Notes under the pieces: generated by a model
The model's input: the letters and a program-made list of their open reading frames with translations, nothing else
What the model was told of the DNA's origin: nothing
The model's database searches: none
Shown: positions 49,701 to 61,200 of the stretch, piece by piece
Numbering within the stretch: position 1 is the first letter of the stretch
How the letters are laid out: the number at the start of each line of letters is the position of its first letter
NCBI GenBank assembly: GCA_019722365.1
Contig: JADFUC010002415.1
Span: 1-64,000, forward strand
Reading direction: 5' to 3'
Source: Lithospermum erythrorhizon
Lineage: Eukaryota; Streptophyta; Magnoliopsida; Boraginales; Boraginaceae
DNA: 64,000 nucleotides
Position numbers and translations under genes: made by a program

Positions 49701-50611
49701 TGTTAGAAATAATAGATATTTGAATAGTGTCCGTCAATACGATTGTACAACTAATTTACTCATTTAAGTTTAAGTTCAGATAAAGTTCGGACATGTGAGT
49801 AATGTTCAGATTAGGATACAATTTTAGATTTATTATTAGTTACGACGGCTTACAAGTGGTCCGCTCATAATCAATATACTAATAATATATATAATGCTCG
49901 GTTAACATTTATTAGCATATGACTTCACACAGTAGTCATAATTTAATTATAACTTTCGGGTTTAAAATAGAACTATATAAGAACATCGGGGGCAAAATTC
50001 CAATTGTCAGAGTGCCCATGTTCGAGGGTTCCGCACTTTCTATTTTGTAGAATCACTATCAATATTCCCACCTACCACTTTGCATGCGTGTCATTTGTGA
50101 ATGTTAACTAATAAGATTCTGTGAATTCCCTACTCCCTATAGCTTCCATCATTATGAGTATTGGGTGAGGGTAGAGTTTTGCTGGGATTTCCACAAAAGC
50201 CTAAAAAGTAGGACATTTGATGCCTATAAATAGACCACTTTTTTGAGAAGAAAATTGTTCATTCACTTTTTGGTATTTAATTTTGTGAAAAACAAAAAAC
50301 TCTCTCTCCCTCCTTTCTCATCTTAGTCGACCAGTAGGTGGAGAAATTCACTTTGAATTTTTCTGCCCAACCTCGATTATAGTTCAATATTTTTAGTGGG
50401 TTATAGCAAAACTCCCGAGGACTCAGATGCTCGTTAGTACGACAATCTTAGAGGCATTCCGCTTTTGACGCCAAAGTGTCTCATCACGATATTCCGCTAT
50501 TCTCGACATTTATTCCCAAGAACGGTACACATATTTTCCTGCCTTTTAATTATTTTTATACAACCTGTAAATATCATGCCGATCTTTTATCCAAATAAGA
50601 TTGTTGGGACA
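49701..50611. mobile_element. Solo LTR inserted in the LINE, with 5-bp target duplication
   Basis: 911 bp begin TGTTAGAAAT and end TGTTGGGACA. They are flanked on both sides by ATATT (49696-49700 and 50612-50616), the 5-bp duplication expected of LTR retrotransposons. The two sides belong to the same LINE reading frame (TNTFKHVGVSN on one side, EQGGPLSP on the other). TATAAATAGA at 50225-50234 is a plausible promoter if transcription runs on the + strand. No internal retroelement coding remains, so this is the product of LTR-LTR recombination. Family assignment (Copia or Gypsy) is not possible from the LTR alone. Confidence 0.85.
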
Positions 50612-50616
50612 ATATT

Positions 50617-50830
50617 ATTATTTATATGTTAGAAACACCAACATGTTTAAATGTATTTGTAGTTCGACCATTAACCAAGCGAGTATTGGACAGTAGAAAT
50701 GCATTCATAAATGAGATCTATCCAATGATTAGGAAATCCAAGCTTTTTCATAATTACAATAAGAAATTCTCATATAACTCTATCAAAGGCTTTACTCATA
50801 TCAATTTTATTTTATAAAGAGTGAGTTTAT
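50617..50830 (-). mobile_element. L1-type LINE, upstream RT fragment
   Basis: On the - strand this reads KIDMSKAFDRV then WEFL, KKLGFPNHWIDLIYECISTV and QYSLG. These are the conserved fingers/palm segments of plant L1 reverse transcriptase that precede the GxPLSP motif found at 49690. Together they show one LINE split by the solo LTR. Frames shift within the segment. Confidence 0.8.
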
Positions 50831-50985
50831 CAGGTCAATATAGGACTTTCAAATGTTCAAGCAATATGTGTTTTATTTCATAAAGAGTGAGTTCTCTGTG
50901 TCAAATATAGGACTTTCAATGACAACTATAATATGCGGGTTTTATTTCATAAAAAGTGAGTTCCTTATGTCAAATATAGGACTTT
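50805..50985. repeat. Three tandem units of about 67 bp
   Basis: Units start at TTTTATTT-CATAAAGAGTGAGTT (50805, 50871 and 50940) and each contains TCAA-TATAGGACTTT. The units are 66, 69 and about 46 bases. The first overlaps the end of the LINE fragment. The AGAGTGAGTT phrase belongs to the LINE, so the array grew at its truncated 5' side. Confidence 0.85.
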
Positions 50986-50999
50986 AATGTGATGATAGT

Positions 51000-52713
51000 A
51001 CGAACCTTTAGGTCACGTGGTTACCTCCTCTGCCTCACGGCATGCTGATCGCAGGTCAATCTCTGCGGCGCCAACCTATTTAGAACCAATAATTATAATT
51101 AAGGATGCATTAAGGATGATTTTAGTACGGGTAGACCTTGAAGTCAACTCAAGTATTATATAGCGCCTATGTATGTATGTATATATCTTACACCATCCAA
51201 AAAGGCAATCTAAAAAACACTTAGAGAACAGAAGAAAGACGGAAATCTAAGTTGTTCGTCTTCATCAAGCTTCTATCAGATCAAGGTATGTTCTATTAAA
51301 GGTTATATATAATTGGAAGGTAAAGATCTTAATATTATAACCAAATTCATCATAGGACAATATCAAAAGAGAGAATACATAATTTATGTACATTTTGTAG
51401 TCTAAGCGCTCTTTAGTCCCACTCGCGCGGAGCCCGAAACTAATTAAGTGACGCCTCTATAAGGCCAGTAACTAATGTTCAAAGGACGTGATATCCAAGC
51501 AGGAAAAGGTGGATGCCTCTATACACTGAACGAATGTTCAAAGGACGTATGTCCAACAAAAAGTGCTGATGTCTCTATATAATCGAATGAATGTCTGTGG
51601 CATTTGTCCTATGGAAGACGAATGCCTATATATATATATATTGAACGGATGTTCCCAAAGATGTATGTCCAATAAAAGGCGAATGCCTTTGCATACTGAA
51701 TGTATATTCAGAAAAAAGGGAATACTAATTACCACGATAGGTCACGTGTCTTACGCTGGGGTTGTAGCTCACGCCCCCAAGCCAACGGGCATCAAGTAAG
51801 GAACAATTTGGTCAACGTTGATAACGGCGGCGAGGGGATATTCAAATATGTTCCGCTGCAAGTAACTATTCAATGATTTCATTTAACTGTCATGTAGTTT
51901 CAAGGAGATATCAAAGTATGATAACGCCACAGATTCGGAACGGATCGTATGTAGAGTCTAAATGGCATGGGGAGTGAGGAGCCACGGATATTGCAGGTCG
52001 CCAAACTCTTAACATACCATAAATTCGAAAATCACTAACTTCTATCTAGATAACTTGTATAAATGGACACGCCCCATATCGAATAATTGCAAGTTTTCTC
52101 TCTACTCTATTCCTATATACGCATTCTACCTCCAATAGAAAGTGAGATTAGATTTTGAGAAATAAAAGAATTAAAGATTTTAATATATATTTATATATTA
52201 AAAGCTTAGTCAAATATTATTTCCACCACTTAACCAAAGTAGGCACCTCCTTCCTTTCTCTAAAAAAGGCAATGGATCCTACAATTACCTACTACAAGCC
52301 ACCAAAGTACATTTATATACCGCCGGATGACATATTTAAATCACCATCGTAGACTTCGACATTTCAACAATTCCCGAGTACACTATATTCTAGTGGCTAT
52401 CGGTCAGCCACCACCGGCTTGAGAGTAACATCATCAGATCAAAGATATCCACAACTACCCGAATACGCTTATTCACATATCGTTGTCGCGGTTTCCTTTT
52501 TAGGGCGCTGGGATGCACCCGGCTCCCCGCTTGTTCTAACTTAGGCACGGAGAGACCCTTCCAGGCATATCCCCGTTGGGTTTGCGGTGGTTGTAGCCGA
52601 GTCACAAATGGAAAGTTGGAAGTTAAGACCTCGTAACCTCTACAAGTACTCGCTGACCGCGTATAAAAGAATCGAGACTTTGGTCATCGGTAACACGCCA
52701 CCATTTTGCCTCA
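51000..52713 (+). mobile_element. Ty3/Gypsy 5' LTR (left border approximate)
   Basis: The right border is set by CTCA at 52713 followed by TTTGGCGCCC (52715 on), the form of primer-binding region common in plant Ty3/Gypsy elements. The LTR is long and carries an internal minisatellite (51449-51718). The left border could not be fixed: no 3' LTR is in the window to compare, because the element is broken off at about 55500. The start value is an estimate. Confidence 0.5.
51449..51718. repeat. Minisatellite, about 58-bp period, inside the Gypsy LTR
   Basis: Five units begin at 51449, 51514, 51570, 51623 and 51684 (the last partial). Each has TGCCTCTATA-, then a GAACGAATGTTC-like palindromic word, AAAGGACGTATGTCCAA and an AAAAGGCGA end. 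Unit 3 has decayed most and unit 4 contains a TA run. Repeats of this kind are typical of the long LTRs and spacers of plant Gypsy elements. Confidence 0.85.
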
Positions 52714-52714
52714 A

Positions 52715-52731
52715 TTTGGCGCCCACCGCGC
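52715..52731 (+). other. Gypsy primer-binding site region
   Basis: TTTGGCGCCCACCGCGCC directly follows the LTR end. Plant Ty3/Gypsy elements commonly show TGGCGCC at this place, complementary to a tRNA 3' end. The exact tRNA was not determined. Confidence 0.55.
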
Positions 52732-52836
52732 CTGAGTTCAAGAGCCTTGCATTTATTAGCTATCGGGTGTGTTAAGTTGGAACGCATCCCAAGTACTAAA
52801 TTTAGGGACTTGGATCCGACTGCGAACTAAAGTGTT

Positions 52837-55480
52837 TTGACTTTGAGATTTGATCAAATGGCTAGAGTGAGAAAAACTGCTAGGAAAGTCGGGTCACCCC
52901 CGCCCGCAGTTACTAAGAGACAGCCGAGGAAGAAACCCGGGAGACCACCGGTCCCGACGGAGACGGCACCTCCAGTGGGGCAATTGTCCAAATCGGACAC
53001 CCGACACCCCCAGGAACAGGAGGCAAGTTCTGCCCATCGTACTAGTAGAGACCCTCAGACTTCTAAGGCTACTACCCAGCGCCAACGGGATTCGGACTAT
53101 GTGAAAGTTCCATCTGCTGATCGGCCGAGATGAAGCGTACTAATCGGTTAACTAGCGTAGAAGAAAAAGCTATGCTTCATTGAACCGTATCGCAGCGAAT
53201 CTCATTACGAAGTTCCTCGGGATCGAGGAACAAAACATTCAAGCAAATAGAGACTAAAGCGAGACCGTCTCAACGGTGAGGGGAAAGGAGAATCTCTGCT
53301 ACCTTCCCCGTAGCGATGAATGCTGAAGAGAAACCCGACGGACCGATCGCTTCAGTGGGACGACGGACCTACCATCTTTCTAAAACGGCCTTTCATGACA
53401 CTCAAACGCTGTCGTTCCTATAGTCGCAACAAACGATCTGGATAGACGTATCGAGAATAAACTAAAACTAAGACCGGGATACTAGTACCGAGAGAACTCA
53501 TGGTCAATCCCAGCGACGGAACCGACTTCCACCGGCACAAGCCGTCATGATTACGACTCGGAAAGGAATAAGGATGCCGGTCCTTCCAAAGTATGATGGT
53601 GTTGGGGACCCCGTGGCTCATTGCCAGAATGTTAGAGATCTAGTGAAGTTTGTTTCGAAACACGATGAAAGACGGCGCTAAGCTTTCCGGCCAACTCGAG
53701 GTCGCGTGAGGATCAGATTTATAAGTCAGCCGTCTGGGTCAATTTATAATTTTCAACAATCGTCAATTATCCATTCAAGATTTCAAAGACGAGTCAAATT
53801 GACCGTGATTTCCGGCCATCTAATGAGATCCGCTAAAAGAACAACGAGAGATTTTGAGAGAGTTTGTCGGACTTATCTAATGTTGAAAAGTACTACAGCT
53901 GGCATTTGTAAGATCAAGCATCAGCGACTTCTGCCTCAGGAAGGCTCAAGGACAAGTTCTCGGAAGCCTTAGCTACCACAGATTTGACCAAGATAACATT
54001 CTCTGAAATCTTGGCAATGGCCAACGCATTCTCAATACAAGAGGATCTAACGAATTCAAGAGCGGGCGCGAATGTGACGTGGATCAGATAGCCCCATCGT
54101 CTCTTAAGAACTAATCAAAGAAGAGGGAAAGTTCTCATGACCGCTTGGGTTCTTACGGGACTAGCTTTAAGCGGAGACTCTCACCACAACCGGCCGACTA
54201 GGCGCCCTTCCTTTACTAAACTGGGGAGATTCTCGAACACAAATCTGGTAAGAGAAAACTCTAACCCACCAAATCCTATGAGATCCCAACACTGGATCGA
54301 AACCTCAGATTGCCTATTCCTTTTACAAGGATCACGGTCACGACACTGAGGATTGCAAGAACCTGAAAAGGGAGGTAGAGAGTTTGGTTTCTCGGGGATA
54401 CCTTAAGGACTACATCCGGGGATCCGGCAATGAAGATACATCTCGCTATGATCGTTTCAACAACAACCGTTATAACTAAGAATCGGTCAAACACGGAAGA
54501 TAAATTTGGTACCCATGACAACTCTCGTGTCCAATCGGCGAAGTGAGAGAGAACAACGCTGAAAAGGCACGTCTAACAAAAGTTATGAGCTCCTCCCACC
54601 TAGCGGGTTATAAATACTACTGACGGCATCGCCGAAGCGCGATTCCTCAAGCCAACGCAGTTAAGTACGCCATGAAATAACGTGACGGAGACCGCCCAAA
54701 ATGTCTCGCACTGCCTTCAATGTTCAATTTTCAGACGAAGACAGGAGAAAGTGAGACCTCAATGATTTAATTTTATATATGTTGATTTCCAAGCTACATA
54801 TCTAAATACCTCATGGTAAGGACTGTGGATAATCGGAAGTACGATATCATAACAACCCCACACTTTCAACATATTGAAAAAGAGAGAGAACAAAGTTGGA
54901 ACCTATTGCACTCGCAATAGGCTCGGGGGAAATGAGCGAGTTCCATAGCAAAGTCGACTTGAAGTTTACGTCAAGTAGCTCTGCAAATGTGCAATCCATG
55001 AGGTCGATTTCTTAGTCGCTGACTTACCATATTTTGCATACAACATACAATATTCGGTGCACTATCCTCCAAAGTTCAAGGTCAAGCCGTAGCTCCATAT
55101 TGTCTAAGCCAGTTTCCTGCCCAAAAGGGTAGTGGGAATCTTCGAAGTTCGAACAAAAAGGATAAAGACGAGAACGCTATTTGAGTTCACGAAACCGCTT
55201 GAACAAAAAAGTCCAAGCGCCGGGATCGACGAGGCGGTACCTCCTCTAAACGCACTATGAGTATTCCATCAAAGTCGAGAGAGAGGAACGGTTCATTTGA
55301 CGACGGCGACTCAAAGTCCTTCCGAAAAGTATACGTGCTAAACCTGCCAGATAAACTCCGTCGGAGGCGCATATCACAAGTCACAGGGTATGAAGATGTA
55401 TAATTCCTCAACCCCGTGACTTAAATAGAAGAAGTACCTTTAACTTGGAAAACCGAGAGAGTCAGCGGTAATCCATTGTA
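52837..55480 (+). pseudogene. Ty3/Gypsy gag-protease-RT start, broken
   Basis: Gag starts with a basic Pro/Arg-rich region (MARVRKTARKVGSPPPAV). Broken frames then give MPVLPKYDGVGDPVAH, the retrotransposon gag signature (about 53572). DLTKITFSEILAMANAFS is the gag helix near 54000. FYKDHGHDTEDCKNLKREVE (about 54318-54380) is the Cys/His-containing gag motif usual in plant Gypsy. NVQFSDEDRRK with DLNDLILYMLISKLHI (about 54718-54800) is the approach to the aspartic protease. RKVYVLNLPDKLRRR (about 55323-55370) is the segment just before RT. Stops and shifts are frequent. Coding ends where Copia sequence begins; integrase and RNase H are missing. Confidence 0.8.
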
Positions 55481-55512
55481 TAATATGGACGCAGAAAGAC
55501 CGAGAGTAAATT

Positions 55513-56499
55513 GATGGATATACTATGGATATACGAGTATAAATACAAATCCATAATTCCAGTGGACTTTAAAGTGCATACTACATTATTAAACAAAACA
55601 TATATTTGTAATATATGAATAAACAGAGTACTTACATCATAGTCAGAGTAAATTCCACTAAAGTTCCACACGCCTAAATTCACAACGTGAATTTGACTCT
55701 CTTCACTTCCCTCACAAGTAATATCAATCGTGATGATATCTCTAGTCGGGTCCACACTGTGAGAGGTTGAATCGTTAACCGATTTATTAGTAAACAAGGA
55801 TGAACAAAAACCAAAACCCCAAAATTCTCGGGAGAATTTCGGCCATGGGGGGCTACTTTAGGTTTTCATTTAAAAAGATTTTTCAAAACTTATGTCATAG
55901 TCCTGGGAGCATAGGCTAAAGCTAAACAAGCCCGAGAAGAACCTGCTATATTAGTTGACTTTGGCACTCTATTAGTTCGCTAAGACACTAATGAGTCAAG
56001 CACGAGTTGAACTATTTTAATTAAATTTTAATTAAATAGTATCTACCAATATCAATAATCTTTCAAGTTATTGACAATACTAAATTACTCGAACCACCAA
56101 ATAACTATTTAATTGATTCTATTTGTTCAATCGATATTCTATATAAAATGAACCCTTTGTAATCGAGAAATACATTTCTCAATTATAGCTTTCTCTTTAA
56201 TTTCATACATTTAAATATAACTCAACGCCATCAGATATTGCTATGGACCTTCTAGCCTTTATAATAAGTTGGTAATAATAATAATTGACCAATTACTATT
56301 ATTATAACGATTAATGAGTAAGATCTTCAGCAATCGTCATAACCCCTTAAATTATCATGAGAACTCCACACTAGTAATATACAATTACTAAGTCAACACT
56401 AAGGCGATAACAAAGCATTTAACCTAAATCGTAAACGACCGACATAATAATCGTCGCAACGGCATAATAAATGGAATCAATTCTCATTGATTTCCAACA
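55513..56499 (-). mobile_element. Copia 3' LTR
   Basis: On the - strand it begins TGTTGGAAATCAATG at 56499 and runs to about 55513 (ending near TATCCATCAA). It aligns in the same orientation with 63338-64000: shared words include TACAAATCCATAATTC, AAATTCACAACGTGAATTTG, CGATGATATCTCTAGT-like sequence, and AAAACCCCAAAA-TTCT-GGGAGAATTTC. At about 987 bp it is the full copy. The terminal CA is not clear. Confidence 0.85.
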
Positions 56500-56514
56500 C
56501 TCCCACTTGCCCTC
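56500..56514 (-). other. Copia polypurine tract
   Basis: On the - strand CGAGGGCAAGTGGGAG immediately precedes TGTTGG. GGGCAAGTGGGAG next to the LTR is the common plus-strand primer of plant Copia elements. It fixes the LTR start and the orientation of the element. Confidence 0.75.
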
Positions 56515-59500
56515 GAAGATTATCTTACCATTCCTTTATCACGATCTCTAAATTACAGTTAACCATAAGAAACGTGTTTAAACACCCACAACTTTCTTTA
56601 CTCTAGTACGAATCGACAAAGATTTACGGCGTCCCCATAAACCAATCAAGACTAATCACAGAGGTCTGATCTTCCTCGATATCAAGGACGACAAATCCCT
56701 CCCCAATATATCAACATCTATCGCTACACTCCATCACATGTAATCTAAACCCAACATATGCCGTTATAACTCCCCGGGGCTAAGGCGCATGCCTTTCGTC
56801 ATGACAAAGATGAGTCAGATAACACGTATAGTCATATATCGTAGGTCTAAGAACTAAGAACCTAAAATTCTAAATAAATGTCATAGGACACAGATACGCA
56901 TATCTTCTATGAATCTGCTTCGGTCATACTCAGCCTCCCCTCAGTCACTTCTAGACCGGGCAGCCCCACTCTGCATTTATCTGGGCCCCCAGAGTTAACG
57001 TGATCAATCTCATCACTAATCGTAAAACACCATTTAGTCATACGACGCTTGTCGCCTCTAATCCACGATCCCACCATGCCTTGGCCATCCTATGTTTCCC
57101 TAGGTCAGCGAGGCTTAATTACCGCTCATGTCTTTCCTAGAAAAACATGACTAACCTAGGAATTTAACCTTTCACTCATCGGTGATACACTACATGCATA
57201 TTATATGAATTTAAATATATAGACATAGCAAAACAAACATATTTAAAATATAAGTTAGCTAATAATATTCAAATATTTGTTCACATAACACAAATAGATA
57301 CATACCGACTCCACTTTAACCTTAACAATCTTCATCGTGGGCGATGATCCTGCCTAAAGACCTATGTTCACGATGCTCATCACGCTTGGCCCCCGACTTA
57401 GTGGTTTAGTAAAAAGTGGGCCTGCAAGATTGGCCTCTGCTTTCTACTTTACATACTTCGACATCACCTCTATCACGATATTCTAATCGATGATACTTTC
57501 GAGTACGCTGTTGATTTCATATGGCTGTTCCAGATTGAGCTATTGCCCCAAAAGATTATTCCCTGTCCTCAACGCTAAAAGTATTACATCAAGTTCTGGC
57601 CACGAACTTTATACAACATGCTTTCTGGGTTTCGAGACGTGTACCGCGCGATGCACTTTATTCTGGTGGTAGAATCGGCAATGTATTTCCGCTTGGAACT
57701 CCTCCAAGACATCAAGCCCACCGCTGAGACAAAATACATACCTGTGATCGGGAACGATAGCCGCTCTCTGGCTGGGCTGAAAATCGGGCGTCGCTGGTAT
57801 TCTCACACGCTTAACTCTTCATCTCCAATTATAGTACTAAGAAAGTACCCAGTTCCTCCCCTGATACTCAACATGCATCAATCGCAACCAAAGTGGCTTT
57901 CACCGGATTAGCTTGGTATCTATTGGTTACACTTAGTGCATAAGACACATCAGTCTAGTGCACAACATAGCATACGATGATCCTATACCAAGTTGCAAAG
58001 TGCATGCCTCTTCATTCCTGGCTCATCTCAAAGACTAAGAGCTGGGACACCGTGGCTCCGAGCTGAACTCCGCATGTCCTGCTCACGGGGAGACATTCTT
58101 CTTGAATTTACCATGTTGAACCTTCTCATAGCATCTTATTCACATAAAGATCCCGACAAAGTCCAATCACCTCTCCCGGCTCGATCTCAAAGCGGATCTT
58201 TTATTCCAAGTATATATCATGTCACTTAAGTCCTTCATTTGAGAAAACATTTGCACAGCCCAATCCTCGATCGAGTTTATAACTCTACGCTGTTTCCAAT
58301 GATAAGTATGTCATCTACATATATCATGAACGAAGCACATAACTCCCACTTACCTTCAGATAATAATAAGATTCTTCTTCGCTTCAACAAACCACCTTTG
58401 ATCGGTCTCATCAAAACGTAGATTCCAATCAAGTGATGCCCGCTAAGACCATAAAATTTGACTTTGCAACTTGCATACCTTCTTAGGTCTTTTACGACAT
58501 GTAAAGCCTGGAGGTTGTACCATGTACACATCTTCTTCTAAATTTCCATTCAGGAAAGCAGTCTTTGCATCCATTTGCCATATTTCATAGCTGCTGAAGC
58601 AAAAGAATGGCTAAGATTATTCTGGATGGATTTAAGCATAGCCACCGGGCGCAGTGTTTCGCTTGCTAGTCCACTCCGGTGAACTTGTTTGAAACCTTTC
58701 GCTACAAGTCTAGCTTTGAAACTTCAACGCTTCCCCGCCTTTATCATGTTTCTTCTAAATACCCATTTACATTCAATGTATGCAGCCCCATTTGGTAATC
58801 CAATAAGGACCAAACCTCGCTTTTGGTACATAGAATCCATCTCGATTGCATGGCTATTTGCCATTTGTCGCAAGATCCTTGCTATATTCCATCGGCTTCT
58901 TTGTAAAGTGGCCTGCCACTTTCAACGATGAAAGCTTCACCATACCCATTCGTTCGTGGCGATCCCTTTACTGATCTCCGGCGGGTTGGTTCTTCCACGC
59001 TTCTATGGATCAAGAACCGGTCTTCGTGAAAGAAGGTTCCACTTGTATCGTATGCCTCTCGCATTAGACGATCGACATTGACTTCATCGCCTTGAGCTTC
59101 ATCAAGATTTAACACCATTACTTCTAGTCCTTCTCGACAAATATTCCTTTCAAGGAATACTCTGCTCTAGCAATTTAAGATTTTATTCTCCGCCTGTGCA
59201 AGTAGTAACCGCTTCCCTTGGATATCCTATGAAATAACATTTATCGATTCAAGCAGTTTATCTTTGTTAATCTCTTAACATGCTCTCTTCACAACCCCAA
59301 ATCTTAAACCCAATCTCTGGGAATTTTCCAAAACCACGCTCATGGGAGTTTTATCTCGCCGACTTGGTTGACATCTGCTTAAGGTAAGTGCTGCGCTTTA
59401 GAAGTGCATATATCCCCGTAAATTAACTCCGTAGATCGATAAAGTTTGATTACAGATCAACCATGCCGTTATGGTTCGATTTCCTTCTGACACGCCGTGG

Positions 59501-61200
59501 CGCTCCTCGCCGAGCCGAAGCAAAACAATACCACACTCTCGAGATGAGTATTGAACTTCGTGACTCAAATATTCTCCACCTCTATCGTAATCGAGAATCT
59601 TTTATTGCCTTGTTCAATCGGGTTTTGTACTTGATTTTGAACTCCTTGAATTTCAAAGGACTCGTGGTTTCAGGTCTCATCGACACAAAACCGTATCTAC
59701 CGTGAGGCATCAAGAATGTAATGAAGTAGTTATAACCTCCTCTGCGTATGTGTTCATTGGCCCACACGCTGTGTACGATCCCCAATAAATCACTTGCCCT
59801 TTCATTTAAGCTCAAATGAAAGTGCATTTTGGTCATTTTGCCCAAAAGGCAAAGACTACACTTATCGTATGATTCATAATCGAAACCTTCAAGTATTCCA
59901 ATCGGAGTGGAGTTTCTTGATTCGTTCTCGCACGTGACCTAGTCTCAGAATGCCATGTATGTTTCGGGTTTAAGTCGTTAGGCTTATTCGCTTTAAGTTT
60001 ATGTGTTATATGACTCATTAATAATCATGTCTAAATGTATAGACCATTTTAAAGCGGAGAGGCGTACCTTCAAATACTACCCCATCTCCGGTGGATCCTA
60101 AATTCATCTGGATCATTGAAAAATGAAAACCATCATCATTGAAAATTTAAATAGAAATAATATTCCTAAATCAGTATGATATAAGAAACCCGAGATAAGC
60201 CAAAACAAGTGCCCGCTGTGGGCAACGAACCAGGATCCTACCGCAGCGGCCGCACCTTCGCGCCTATTTCCCACACGCAGACTATTTCCCCCTCTTTCGA
60301 GTCTTCTTACTTGACTCGAGTTCCTCGTGATATTACGATTAAATACGAGAACCACAAATCAGTTTCAAAGACTCACTTAAGTAGAATTAGAAGTTGTGGC
60401 AAACTTCAATAACATACATACCTCAGAGGGCCCAGCCGGTCGCTGTAGACCATCTCTTCCTATCATCCTGAACTCCTCGCAGTCGACTCCAAAGGACTCC
60501 AGCTCTCATTTACACTCTGTCATCCTTCCTAGCTCCTTCCTTTCCAATGTAACCTTTCGGGATTTATTCTAACCCTTGGCCTCAGCAACTCTTTCTTCTT
60601 TTCTTGAATTTCTTCTTGTTTTGGGACCACCAAAAATGTATGAGTAGAAGTTTTAGTTCTACCTGTGTTCGTCTTCAAAGATTCGTGATCTTATGCGCTT
60701 AGAGATAACTCAAACTTATGCATATCGTTCATGACAAATCGAGAATTTGTCCGGAAGAGACTTCGTGATTTGGTGATCCACGGCAAGTTCTTTGAGACAC
60801 CGGTGCCTGTATGCTGAAGTCGACGACGGCCAATCATTTTAATGAGCATGCAGGTTTCGCTGCCCGGGTCTGCTTCCTCAAATTACTGGCCCACGACAAG
60901 ACGCATGTTGTCATATTCAAGCTTCTAGCTTCCTTTCGAATAAATTCCTCAAGTTGCCGATATATGTCATAGCGCCGCCACCTTTTCATATTGAATTGGG
61001 AACTATGTTCCATATTGGCAAGCATTTACATTTTGACATCCACAAATACGAGACTTGCGGCTTGGTGGATCCCTTTTCCCGACGGGAGGCACTTTATCAT
61101 TAGGTTTCATAAACCTATTGTTCAAAGACGTATTTAGTCCTTCTCGCTGAGAATGATTCTCAAGTTTCAGACCACCTGGCCAAAATCTCGAGTTATTCAA
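56515..61200 (-). pseudogene. Copia gag-pol, degenerate
   Basis: On the - strand in Copia order: gag scraps (NNSRFWPGGLKLENHSQREG at about 61200; MLANMEHSSQFNMKR then YDIYRQLEEF at about 61020-60940). Integrase follows as GKMTKMHFH, ERASDLLGIVHSVW and RRGGYNYFITFLMPHGRYGF (59845-59680). A connector EEPTRRRSVKG (about 58990) comes next. Reverse transcriptase has the catalytic YVDDILIIGN, with YVDD at 58310-58321. RNase H has RYVFCLSGGLDV at about 57740. Many frameshifts and stops interrupt the frame, so the copy is not autonomous. Integrase ahead of RT distinguishes Copia from Gypsy. Lineage within Copia was not assigned. Confidence 0.87.
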
